This document shows, in pieces, positions 42,512-50,290 of a stretch of DNA of 64,000 bases (its first letter is position 1; the number at the start of each line of letters is the position of its first letter). Below the pieces are notes generated by a model. That model saw nothing but the letters and a program-made list of their open reading frames with translations, had not been told where the DNA came from and made no database searches. The position numbers and the translations under genes are program-made. This stretch comes from Streptomyces sp. NBC_01224 (lineage in GTDB: Bacteria; Actinomycetota; Actinomycetes; Streptomycetales; Streptomycetaceae): assembly GCF_036002945.1 (NCBI RefSeq), contig NZ_CP108529.1, positions 5,451,001 to 5,515,000 on the forward strand, given 5' to 3'.

Positions 42512-43187
42512 GGTCGAGGAACTGCTGGACGGCGTCGCGGTGCGGTTGCCTGCCGCCGAGGAGATCCGGGCGAGGGGTAGGCGGCGTTCGCGCCGCAGGA
42601 CCACGACGGTGGTGGTGTGCACCGTGGTGCTGATGGCCGCCGGGGCCTGGGCCGTGCTGCCGACCGGAGCGAATCAGCGGCACGGGCGCGGCACGGTTGC
42701 CACCACGCCGGACAATCCGTTCCGCAAGGACGGTCTGGTCCAGATGATGCGGGCGGACGAGGTGCCCCTTCATGGGACGTGGCACTGGAAGGAGGACGAC
42801 CGACCGACCACCGGCGCCGGCTCGCAGGAGGATCCCCTGCCGAACCTGGGTCTCGGCAGAGCCTGCGTGCAAACGCCCCCTCCGGTGGGCGCGGCCGACG
42901 AGACCAGCTACAGCCGGTGGTACACGGGCAGGGACGGAGCCGTGGCGCAGCACTGCATCGTCGAGTACGACGACGAGGCCACGGCCCGGGAGCAGCTGAG
43001 GAAGACGGGCGACGTACTGGAATCGGGCGGTCTGCGGCCGACGCCGGGGAACTCGGGGAAGGCGGAGGACGGGAGCGGCTCCTGGGTCGGCACGGTGGAG
43101 GGCGGTCGTACGCTGCGGGTGTTCACGCGGCGCTGGAACTCCTGGGTCTCGGTCACCGAGGTCCTGGACGGCGTGCGCGGTTCCTGA
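42504..43187 (+). CDS. Membrane protein coupled to ECF sigma factor (putative anti-sigma)
   Basis: A 227-residue protein starting inside the sigma gene. The N-terminal ~30 residues are cytoplasmic (VEELLDGVAVRLPAAEEIRARGRRRSRRRT), followed by one transmembrane helix (TVVVCTVVLMAAGAWAVLP) and an extracytoplasmic domain of about 170 residues with three Cys. The arrangement is that of an anti-sigma factor, but the cytoplasmic part is very short and has no zinc-binding H-x3-C-x2-C motif. The anti-sigma role is inferred only from coupling to the sigma gene. Confidence 0.7.
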   Translation: MAEVEELLDGVAVRLPAAEEIRARGRRRSRRRTTTVVVCTVVLMAAGAWAVLPTGANQRHGRGTVATTPDNPFRKDGLVQMMRADEVPLHGTWHWKEDDRPTTGAGSQEDPLPNLGLGRACVQTPPPVGAADETSYSRWYTGRDGAVAQHCIVEYDDEATAREQLRKTGDVLESGGLRPTPGNSGKAEDGSGSWVGTVEGGRTLRVFTRRWNSWVSVTEVLDGVRGS

Positions 43188-43302
43188 GCGCGGGGGAGGC
43201 CCGGCCCTCGCTGCCGCTGCATATGGACATGCAGACGCCTTACTGGCTGAATGGATCTGTCGGCGCCGGACCGTGGTGCGACGGATCTACCGAGGGGACA
43301 GC

Positions 43303-44148
43303 ATGAGCGGGAGCAGCCCGGCCGCGCGGTTGCAGCAGCTCTTCGAGGGGCACCGGCTCACACCCACCCAGCGGCGCATCGCGCACTCGATGGTGCGCAG
43401 AGCCGGGGACGTGCCGTTCCTGTCGAGTGTGGAGCTGGCCGAGCTCGCCGGGGTCAGCCAGCCGTCCGTCACCCGGTTCGCCGTGGCGCTCGGCTTCGAC
43501 GGCTATCCGGCACTCCGCAGGCACCTGCGCGAGGTCACCCCCGCCGGGTCCGTGGCGGAGGGCGGGGACGACGCGTACAACGAGTACCAGCAGGCCGTTC
43601 TCGGTGAGATCGAGAACCTTCGACATCTGGCCGAGCTGCTCGCCGACCCCGGTCCCATCGAGCGCGCGGGCAGGCTACTGGCGGCCTCGCGTCCGCTGCC
43701 GGTGCTCGGGCTGCGGGCCGCCTCCTCGCAGGCACGCGGGTTCGGGTACTTCGCGGCCAAGGTGCATCCCGACGTGCGGGTGCTCGACGAGGGCGGCAGC
43801 ATGCTGCACGACCGGATCGACGCCGCGCGGCGGGCGGGCGCCTCGGCGCTGATCTGTTTCGCGCTGCCCCGACACCCGAAGGAGGTCGTGGACGCGCTCG
43901 CGTACGCGCGGGAGCAGGGGCTGACCGTCGTATCGGTCGCGGATTCCGCTTTCGCGCCCGTCGCCAAATGCAGCGACCTGCTGATCCCGGCCGCCGTCGG
44001 CACCGGGCTCGCCTTCGACACCGCGTGTGCGCCCATGCTGCTGGGACGGGTGCTGCTGGAGGCGATGTGCGACGACCTGCCCGACGTGCAGGCACGGCTG
44101 GAGGAGTTCGACACCCGAGCGGTGGCACGGGGGCTCTTCGTCGAGTGA
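43303..44148 (+). CDS. MurR/RpiR family transcriptional regulator
   Basis: A 281-residue protein. The N-terminal HTH_6 domain is RLQQLFEGHRLTPTQRRIAHSMVRR...SSVELAELAGVSQPSVTRFAVALGFDGYPALRRHLRE. The C-terminal SIS sugar-isomerase-like domain follows (AASRPLPVLGLRAASSQARGFGYFAAKVHPDVRVL, YAREQGLTVVSVADSAFAPVAKCSDLLIPAAVGTGLAFD). Regulators of this family usually sense phosphosugars; some control amino acid or histidine catabolism. The hut operon lies 3.2 kb downstream with a leftward cluster in between, so a link to it is speculative. Confidence 0.9.
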   Translation: MSGSSPAARLQQLFEGHRLTPTQRRIAHSMVRRAGDVPFLSSVELAELAGVSQPSVTRFAVALGFDGYPALRRHLREVTPAGSVAEGGDDAYNEYQQAVLGEIENLRHLAELLADPGPIERAGRLLAASRPLPVLGLRAASSQARGFGYFAAKVHPDVRVLDEGGSMLHDRIDAARRAGASALICFALPRHPKEVVDALAYAREQGLTVVSVADSAFAPVAKCSDLLIPAAVGTGLAFDTACAPMLLGRVLLEAMCDDLPDVQARLEEFDTRAVARGLFVE

Positions 44149-44368
44149 CGGGCGCCGCCCGGCGGTCCGGCGGCGAGCAGCCCTGATGCGCCCCGAGTCC
44201 GGAGCCCGGACAGCGGTGCGCTGTCGCGCCGGGCGGCGGCCCGGTCAGGATCAGGTGCTGGGGTCGCCCCGCCGACCTCGCCCCGCCCCTTCTCAGGCAT
44301 TGCTCATTTACGGCTATTAATCTCCCGGCCCAGAAGGATCAGAAGGAGCTGCGGAGAGGGGTACGGAC

Positions 44369-44935
44369 GTGGGGCGCGGAGCGCAGTCGTTGGCGAGGGT
44401 GGCCGTGATCGTACGGGCCGGAGCCGCACCGCTGTGGTGGCCGGGGCTGCTCGCCGCGGCGATCGGCGCGCTGGTGCCGGGGCTCACCGGACGCCGGATC
44501 GGGCTGCTGGCCGGAGCGGCGCTGTTCCTGGTCACCGCGGCCGTGGTGGCGCTCGTACGCGGCCGGCGGTACGCGGAACTGGCCAGGGGCGCCACTCGCG
44601 CCGGGCGGTCCGACTTTCTCCAGGACCGGGCCGTGACCGTACGCAACTGGCGACGCGGGCACCGGTGGTGGCTGCTCGGGGCGTTCCTCATGGCGGTGGC
44701 GAGCGCGTTCCTGCTGCCCGGGGCCGGCGGGATGGTGCTCGCGGGCGCTGGGGCCGGGCTCTGGATCAAGGCCGTCAGGATCGGGCAGCGCGAGCGCCGG
44801 GACGACACCCTGTACTGGGTGCGGACCGACTGGGCGGAGCGCGGACGGCCCGCGGGCAAGCAGGTGAAGGGGTATCGGACGACCGGACCGATGGCGGGTG
44901 ACGCCGCGCCCGGCGGGGCGCGGCGCCGGCGCTGA
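44369..44935 (+). CDS. Membrane protein of unknown function
   Basis: A 188-residue protein with GTG start and four hydrophobic segments in two pairs (residues ~18-38, 42-62, then ~95-112, 115-132). A basic loop RGRRYAELARGATRAGRSDFLQDRAVTVRNWRRGHRWW lies between the pairs. The tail is basic (GGARRRR). No family recognised. It converges on the Roadblock cluster with only 10 bp between stops. Confidence 0.7.
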   Translation: MGRGAQSLARVAVIVRAGAAPLWWPGLLAAAIGALVPGLTGRRIGLLAGAALFLVTAAVVALVRGRRYAELARGATRAGRSDFLQDRAVTVRNWRRGHRWWLLGAFLMAVASAFLLPGAGGMVLAGAGAGLWIKAVRIGQRERRDDTLYWVRTDWAERGRPAGKQVKGYRTTGPMAGDAAPGGARRRR

Positions 44936-44945
44936 GGCCGCCGGG

Positions 44946-45320
44946 TCAGACCTCCAGCTCGGCCTCGATCCGCTTCAGCTGGTGGCGGGCCATGGCCAGG
45001 TTGGCGCGGCCCTTGTCCAGCACCAGGTACAGGAACAGGCCGTTGTTGCCGCGGGCCTTGAGCAGCCGGATCAGGTGGTACTGGCCGCCGAGTGTGATCA
45101 GGATGTCCTCGATCTCGTCCTGGAGGCCGAGGTGCTCCATCGTGCGGAGCTTGGCGCGTACGACATCGGTGTTGCCCGCGGCCGCGACCTCCAGGTTGAA
45201 GTCCTTGCCGCCGCCGAGGGTGCCCAGCGCCATTCCGCTGGTGTAGTCGACGAGGGCGACACCGAGGGTGCCCTCGATGGACGTCATCGCTTCCTTCAGT
45301 GACGTTTCGGTGTTCGCCAT
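44946..45320 (-). CDS. Roadblock/LC7 domain protein (distal gene of cluster)
   Basis: A 124-residue single-domain protein. It has MTSIEGTLGVALVDYTSGMALGTLGGGKDFNLEVAAAGNTDVVRAK, then IEDILITLGGQYHLIRLLKARGNNGLFLYLVLDKGRANLAMARHQLKRIEAEL. This is the Roadblock/LC7 (MglB-like) fold, which acts on small Ras-like GTPases or as a scaffold. The start at 45320 is used; an upstream ATG at 45383 lacks support. It is the last gene of a leftward four-gene set. No GTPase gene is adjacent. Confidence 0.85.
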   Translation of the reverse strand: MANTETSLKEAMTSIEGTLGVALVDYTSGMALGTLGGGKDFNLEVAAAGNTDVVRAKLRTMEHLGLQDEIEDILITLGGQYHLIRLLKARGNNGLFLYLVLDKGRANLAMARHQLKRIEAELEV

Positions 45321-45389
45321 GAGTGCTCGATTCCTTTCCTGGCCGGCCGGGACGACCGGATCCGTGGGTTGTTTCCTGGGCATGTGGTG

Positions 45390-45854
45390 TTACGTGCGGT
45401 GCGGCAGCGGTCCGGGCTGTGCGGGGCGCTGCTCGGGGGCGCGGGCCGGGGGCGCCGGCTGTGCGGCGCGTTCCAGTGCGGTGTCGACCAGTTCGCCGAT
45501 ACGGGTGCCTGCCCGGCGGCCCTCCAGATGGAGCCTGCCGACGTTGATCCGGTCCTCGGCCAGCAGCGTGAGGACGGCCGAGGAGCCGGCGGCGTACGTC
45601 GCGATGTAGCCGGTCTCGCCCCGTACGAGAAGTTCACGGAAGCCGCCCCGGCCGGTCGCGTCCGCCATCCGGATCGCGACGCCGAGAGCGGCCGCGGTCA
45701 GTGCGGCGACGCCCTCCGCCTCCACGCCCGGGGTGTCATGGGCCAGGACGAGACCGTCGGTGCTGGCCGCCAGGGCGCCGGAGAGGAGCGGGACCCGGGC
45801 CCGTAACCGCTGGAGCTCGGCCAGGACATCCTGTACTTCGGCCTCGGGCACCAT
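45390..45854 (-). CDS. Roadblock/LC7 domain protein with TTA codon 17
   Basis: The start at 45854 has GGGAGGAG upstream. The 154-residue product begins VLAELQRLRARVPLLSGALAASTDGLVLAHDTPGVEAEGVAALTAAALGVAIRMADAT, continuing ELLVRGETGYIATYAAGSSAVLTLLAEDRINVGRLHLEGRRAG. This is the DUF-type Roadblock sequence seen in conservon-like loci. The C-terminus is Pro/Arg-rich and unstructured. Leu17 is encoded by TTA (45804-45806), predicting bldA dependence. It follows the DUF4388-like gene after 38 bp. Confidence 0.85.
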   Translation of the reverse strand: MVPEAEVQDVLAELQRLRARVPLLSGALAASTDGLVLAHDTPGVEAEGVAALTAAALGVAIRMADATGRGGFRELLVRGETGYIATYAAGSSAVLTLLAEDRINVGRLHLEGRRAGTRIGELVDTALERAAQPAPPARAPEQRPAQPGPLPHRT

Positions 45855-45892
45855 CAGCTGTCTCCTCCCGGCACGCTGTCTGAGCGCGCGTA

Positions 45893-46669
45893 TCACAGGG
45901 CCTCCAATGCGTCTCGGAGCCGGCGCAGCAGGGCGACGTCGGGGTCGGCCGTGACCTCGGGAAGTGCGACCCGGCCGGGGGCGGTCGCGGCCGGCAGCTC
46001 CCGTACCGCTTCGACCAGTCCGGCCGCGGCCAGGCGCCGCAGACCGACCAGTACGTGGAATGCCGGCCTGCCCAGCTCCTGGGCGATGTCCGATGCGGTA
46101 CGCACCCCGTCCACGAGATCGAGCACGCGGCGCCGGGCCGGCGGAACGGGTGCGTCGAAGGGACGGGCCGTCCGTACGAGCGGTGCGCTGTCGGTCACCG
46201 CGTCGGGCCAGATCCGCTCCAGCAGCTCCCGGCGCCGGAGCGTCTCGCGCTGCACGGCATCGACGGGGACGGGGCGGACGGGGCCGATCCAATGAGAGAC
46301 CCCGTAGCGGAAGCGGGCCGGGGTCCGGGTGGGGGCGAGCGCGAAGAACGCCGCGTCGTACAGCGCGCCGAGGTGGCACAGCTCCAGCGCCCCGCCCGGC
46401 ACCCGTCCGCTGTCCACCAGATAGCGGCCGACCCGCTGCCCGGCGCCCGCGCTGGCGACCGCCTCCCACCAGCCGTCGCGGTGCAGGGCGCCGCCCGTGG
46501 TGAGCAGGACGTCTATACCGGGTGTCGCCGGGCTCTCGGCGTGCACCACCTGGCCCTCGGCGAGATAGAGGGTGCCGCGGTCGCGCATCAGGGCGCCGGT
46601 GGCGCGTTCGTCGGCGAGGCGCTGCAGCATCGGGGAGAGGGCGGTGACCGGGGAGGGGGCGGTTCTCAT
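45893..46669 (-). CDS. DUF4388-like/winged-helix protein of Roadblock cluster
   Basis: A 258-residue protein. The N-terminal part (LSPMLQRLADERATGALMRDRGTLYLAEGQVVHAESP) is the DUF4388/PATAN-like pattern of a small sensor or adaptor. The C-terminal part (RRVLDLVDGVRTASDIAQELGRPAFHVLVGLRRLAAAGLVEAV) is a winged helix typical of proteins paired with Roadblock domains in Myxococcus and actinobacteria. It overlaps the upstream gene by ATGA. No DNA-binding target can be named; it may be a protein-protein adaptor. Confidence 0.75.
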   Translation of the reverse strand: MRTAPSPVTALSPMLQRLADERATGALMRDRGTLYLAEGQVVHAESPATPGIDVLLTTGGALHRDGWWEAVASAGAGQRVGRYLVDSGRVPGGALELCHLGALYDAAFFALAPTRTPARFRYGVSHWIGPVRPVPVDAVQRETLRRRELLERIWPDAVTDSAPLVRTARPFDAPVPPARRRVLDLVDGVRTASDIAQELGRPAFHVLVGLRRLAAAGLVEAVRELPAATAPGRVALPEVTADPDVALLRRLRDALEAL

Positions 46670-47088
46670 GCGAGGACCAGCCGCTCGGCCATCTCGCCCA
46701 GTCGTATCCGGGCGAGGGCCAGATTGCCCTCCGCCCGGTCGAGCCACAGATGGACGAAGACGCTGCTGTCGAAGGCCGTCTCGACGAAACGGAGGATGTG
46801 GTACCCGGCGCGGGTGGTGACGATGACGTCCTCCACCGGCGGCGGTGCTCCCGTAACGGCCTTTTCCCGTAATGCGGCTGACGGTCCGGTGGCCTCCAGC
46901 GCGAAGGCCGGCTGCTCGGCCGCCATCCTCGCGACCTCGGCCGTCTCCGCGGCGGTGGCCTCGTGATCGCCGTTGGGCGATTCGCCGATGGTGCCGAGGG
47001 CGAGGCCGCTCGTCCAGTCGACCACCGCGGCGCCGCGGGCGCCGGGCAGCCTCATGACTTCGAGCAGGCACTCGTCGATTCCGGGCAC
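46666..47088 (-). CDS. Roadblock/LC7-like protein, first gene of cluster, TTA codon 73
   Basis: GTG 47088 is preferred, with GGGAGGGGAG upstream. The 140-residue product reads PGIDECLLEVMRLPGARGAAVVDWTSGLALGTIGESPNGDHEATAAETAEVAR, then EDVIVTTRAGYHILRFVETAFDSSVFVHLWLDRAEGNLALARIRLGEMAERL. This is a Roadblock fold clearly paralogous to the last gene of the cluster. The Leu in SAALREK is TTA (46870-46872). It probably forms homo- or heterodimers with the other Roadblock proteins here. Confidence 0.8.
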   Translation of the reverse strand: MPGIDECLLEVMRLPGARGAAVVDWTSGLALGTIGESPNGDHEATAAETAEVARMAAEQPAFALEATGPSAALREKAVTGAPPPVEDVIVTTRAGYHILRFVETAFDSSVFVHLWLDRAEGNLALARIRLGEMAERLVLA

Positions 47089-47281
47089 GCGCACTCCCCT
47101 CCCGACGTGGCGTACGGCTGTGACCCAGAGGCTACGCAACGTGCTCGCCCCAGGTGGAGGTTCTGGCATTTTCCATAGGTACATGCGAAAGAGATCTTCG
47201 AAGGGCGTGCCGGAGGTGCGCCGGGGCGCCCTGTGCGCGGGGCGGCCGAGTGCTGTTCGTCCAGCTGTCGGCGCGGGACTG

Positions 47282-47310
47282 TTGACTACGAGTATTCAGG
47301 CCGCCAGGAT
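47282..47310 (+). promoter_or_regulatory. Promoter-like sequence of the hut operon
   Basis: TTGACT (47282-47287) and CAGGAT (47305-47310) are spaced 17 bp apart, close to the vegetative HrdB-type consensus, 39 bp upstream of hutU. Confidence 0.45.
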
Positions 47311-47348
47311 GTGAATAGAAGATTTACAAGTTGCGAGGAGGCATCGCC

Positions 47349-49007
47349 ATGTCAGGACCCCGCCCCGTACGGGCACCGCGCGGTACGGAACTGAGCGCCC
47401 TGGGATGGCAGCAGGAGGCCGCCCTGCGCATGCTGCAGAACAACCTCGACCCCGAGGTCGCCGAGCACCCCGACAAGCTCGTCGTCTACGGCGGCACCGG
47501 CAAGGCGGCCCGCGACTGGCGCTCGTTCGACGCGATGGTGCGCACACTGCGGACGCTCAAGCAGGACGAGACCATGCTCGTCCAGTCCGGGCGTCCGGTC
47601 GGCGTCATGCAGACGCACGAGTGGGCGCCGCGCGTCCTGATCGCCAACTCCAATCTGGTGGGCGACTGGGCGAACTGGGAGGAGTTCCGTCGCCTGGAGG
47701 CGCTCGGGCTCACCATGTACGGCCAGATGACCGCCGGATCGTGGATCTACATCGGTACGCAGGGCATCCTGCAGGGCACGTACGAGACGTTCGCCGCCGT
47801 CGCGGCGAAGAAGTTCAACGGGACACTGGCCGGCACGATCACCCTGACCGCCGGACTCGGCGGCATGGGCGGCGCCCAGCCGCTCGCCGTGACCATGAAC
47901 GACGGTGTCGCGATCTGTATCGACTGCGACCCGCGCGCCATCGAGCGCCGGATCGAGCACCGCTACCTGGACGTGCGCGCCGACTCCCTGGAGCACGCGC
48001 TTCAGCTGGCCACCGAGGCCCGGGACGCCCGCAAGCCGCTCTCCATCGGTCTGCTGGGCAACGCGGCGGAGCTGCTGCCGCGGATGCTCGCCGAGGGCGC
48101 ACCGATCGACATCGTCACCGACCAGACCAGCGCGCACGACCCGCTCTCGTACCTCCCGCTCGGTGTCGACTTCGATGACATGGCCTCGTACGCCGCCGAG
48201 AAGCCCGCCGACTTCACGCAGCGCGCGCGGGAGTCGATGGCCAAGCACGTCGAGGCGATGGTCGGCTTCATGGACGCCGGGGCCGAGGTCTTCGACTACG
48301 GCAACTCGATCCGTGGCGAGGCCCAACTCGCCGGGTACGCACGGGCCTTCGACTTCCCGGGCTTCGTTCCCGCCTACATCCGGCCGCTCTTCTGCGAAGG
48401 CAAGGGCCCGTTCCGCTGGGCGGCGCTGTCCGGCGAGGCGTCCGACATCCACAAGACCGACAAGGCGATGCTCGAACTCTTCCCGGAGAACGAGTCCCTG
48501 CACCGCTGGATCAAGATGGCCGGCGAACGCGTCCACTTCCAGGGGCTGCCCGCCCGGATCTGCTGGCTCGGTTACGGCGAGCGCGACCGGGCCGGCGAGC
48601 GGTTCAACGACATGGTGGCCTCCGGCGAGCTGGCCGCTCCGCTGGCCATCGGGCGCGACCACCTGGACTGCGGCTCCGTGGCCTCCCCGTACCGGGAGAC
48701 CGAGGCCATGCTCGACGGGTCGGACGCGATCGCCGACTGGCCGCTGCTGAACGCCATGGTCAATGTGGCGTCGGGGGCCTCCTGGGTCTCCATCCACCAC
48801 GGCGGCGGCGTCGGGATGGGACGTTCCATCCACGCCGGGCAGGTGACCGTCGCCGACGGTACGAAGCTGGCAGGCGAGAAGATCCGCCGGGTGCTCACCA
48901 ACGACCCGGGCATGGGCGTCATCCGGCACGTCGACGCCGGGTACGACATCGCGGAGTCCGTCGCCGCGGACAAGGGCGTGCGCGTACCGATGACGGAGGG
49001 GCAGTGA
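47349..49007 (+). CDS. hutU: Urocanate hydratase
   Basis: The start ATG follows GCGAGGAGG. The 552-residue enzyme is of normal length. Signature segments are VYGGTGKAARDW, NSNLVGDWANWEEF, TAGSWIYIGTQGILQGTYETFAA, TAGLGGMGGAQPLA, DQTSAHDPLSYLP, and near the end GASWVSIHHGGGVGMGRSIHAGQV. The conserved active-site Cys is in AICIDCDPRA or PLFCEGKGPFRW. It converts urocanate to imidazolonepropionate with NAD. First gene of the hut operon and overlaps the next gene by 4 bp. Histidine ammonia-lyase is not in the window. Confidence 0.97.
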   Translation: MSGPRPVRAPRGTELSALGWQQEAALRMLQNNLDPEVAEHPDKLVVYGGTGKAARDWRSFDAMVRTLRTLKQDETMLVQSGRPVGVMQTHEWAPRVLIANSNLVGDWANWEEFRRLEALGLTMYGQMTAGSWIYIGTQGILQGTYETFAAVAAKKFNGTLAGTITLTAGLGGMGGAQPLAVTMNDGVAICIDCDPRAIERRIEHRYLDVRADSLEHALQLATEARDARKPLSIGLLGNAAELLPRMLAEGAPIDIVTDQTSAHDPLSYLPLGVDFDDMASYAAEKPADFTQRARESMAKHVEAMVGFMDAGAEVFDYGNSIRGEAQLAGYARAFDFPGFVPAYIRPLFCEGKGPFRWAALSGEASDIHKTDKAMLELFPENESLHRWIKMAGERVHFQGLPARICWLGYGERDRAGERFNDMVASGELAAPLAIGRDHLDCGSVASPYRETEAMLDGSDAIADWPLLNAMVNVASGASWVSIHHGGGVGMGRSIHAGQVTVADGTKLAGEKIRRVLTNDPGMGVIRHVDAGYDIAESVAADKGVRVPMTEGQ

Positions 49008-50290
49008 CCCGGGAGGACGGCCGTGGGGCAGTGACCCGGGAAAGGGGCGGGGCCGGGGACGGCGCACCGTCGTTCCAGGCCATGTGGCGCGAACTCCTGC
49101 CGGTCGGCCGGCATCAGGACAGCGGGGGCTACCGCCGCTACGCCTGGACGGGGGCCGATGCCGACTGCCGCGCCTGGTTCCGGGCGCAGGCCGAGGCGCG
49201 CGGGCTCACCTACGAGCTCGACCGGAACGGCAATCAGTGGGCCTGGCTCGGTGACCCCCTCGCGGGGGACGCCGTAGTCACCGGATCGCATCTCGACTCC
49301 GTACCGGACGGCGGTGCCTTCGACGGGCCGCTCGGTGTGGTCTCCTCCTTCGCCGCGCTCGACGAACTTCGCCGCAGGGGAGTGGAGTTCACCCGGCCGC
49401 TGGCCATCAGCAACTTCGGTGACGAGGAGGGAGCCCGCTTCGGGCTCGCCTGTGTGGGCTCCCGGCTCGCCGCCGGACAGCTGACCGTCGAGGCGGCACA
49501 CCGGCTCCGCGACGGTGACGGCATCACCCTGCCGCAGGCCATGGAGGCGGCCGGATACGACCCCGACGCCATCGGCCCCGACCCCGAACGGCTCGCCCGA
49601 ATCGGTGCGTTCGTCGAGCTCCATGTCGAGCAGGGACGCGCCCTCGACCTCACCGGCGACCCGGTCGGCATCGCTTCCGCGATCTGGCCGCACGGGCGCT
49701 GGAGGTTCGACTTCCGGGGCGAGGCCAACCACGCGGGCACCACCCGGCTGGTCGACCGGCGCGACCCGATGCTCACGTACGCCGAGACCGTGCTGGCCGC
49801 CCGCCGCGAGGCGGAGCTCGCCGGAGCCGTCGCCACTTTCGGCAAGATCAGCGTCGAGCCCAACGGTGTCAACGCCATCCCCTCCCTCGTCCGCGGCTGG
49901 CTCGACTCCCGCGCCGCCGACCAGGACCGCCTCGACGCCGTGGTCGGCGGCATCGAGCGGGCCGCCCGGGAACACGCCGAGCGGGCCGGGATCGACCTCG
50001 ATGTCGTACGGGAGTCCTTCACGCCCGTAGTGGAGTTCGAGCACGCCCTGCGTGACGAGCTCGGCAAGATCCTGACGGGCCGGGGCGACGCCGATCGCGC
50101 CGTACCGGTCCTCGGTACCGGCGCCGGGCACGACGCGGGTATTTTGTCCGCTTCGGTCCCGACCGCCATGCTGTTCGTACGGAACCCCACCGGGATCTCG
50201 CACTCGCCGGCCGAGTACGCCGCCGAGGACGACTGCGTGGCCGGGGTGACCGCACTCGCCGACGTACTGGAAGGTCTCGCGTGCAGCTGA
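49004..50290 (+). CDS. Allantoate amidohydrolase-family M20 enzyme
   Basis: A 428-residue M20 metallohydrolase of the Zn-dependent carbamoylase/AAH group. Metal ligands lie in VVTGSHLDSVPDGGAFDGPLGV, FGDEEGARFG and AFVELHVEQG. EPNGVNAIP, and GAGHDAGILSASVPTAMLFVRNPTGISHSP at the end, complete the pattern. The family hydrolyses allantoate, N-carbamoyl amino acids or N-formimino/N-formyl glutamate. Position between hutU and hutF suggests it acts on the N-formylglutamate left by HutF, replacing HutG. That is inference. Coupled to hutU by GTGA overlap. Confidence 0.88.
   Translation: MTREDGRGAVTRERGGAGDGAPSFQAMWRELLPVGRHQDSGGYRRYAWTGADADCRAWFRAQAEARGLTYELDRNGNQWAWLGDPLAGDAVVTGSHLDSVPDGGAFDGPLGVVSSFAALDELRRRGVEFTRPLAISNFGDEEGARFGLACVGSRLAAGQLTVEAAHRLRDGDGITLPQAMEAAGYDPDAIGPDPERLARIGAFVELHVEQGRALDLTGDPVGIASAIWPHGRWRFDFRGEANHAGTTRLVDRRDPMLTYAETVLAARREAELAGAVATFGKISVEPNGVNAIPSLVRGWLDSRAADQDRLDAVVGGIERAAREHAERAGIDLDVVRESFTPVVEFEHALRDELGKILTGRGDADRAVPVLGTGAGHDAGILSASVPTAMLFVRNPTGISHSPAEYAAEDDCVAGVTALADVLEGLACS

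Noticed and set aside
46870..46872. Second TTA near 46855 (GTTACG) in the first Roadblock gene
   Set aside because: In frame it reads GTT-ACG; only the one at 46870-46872 is in frame.
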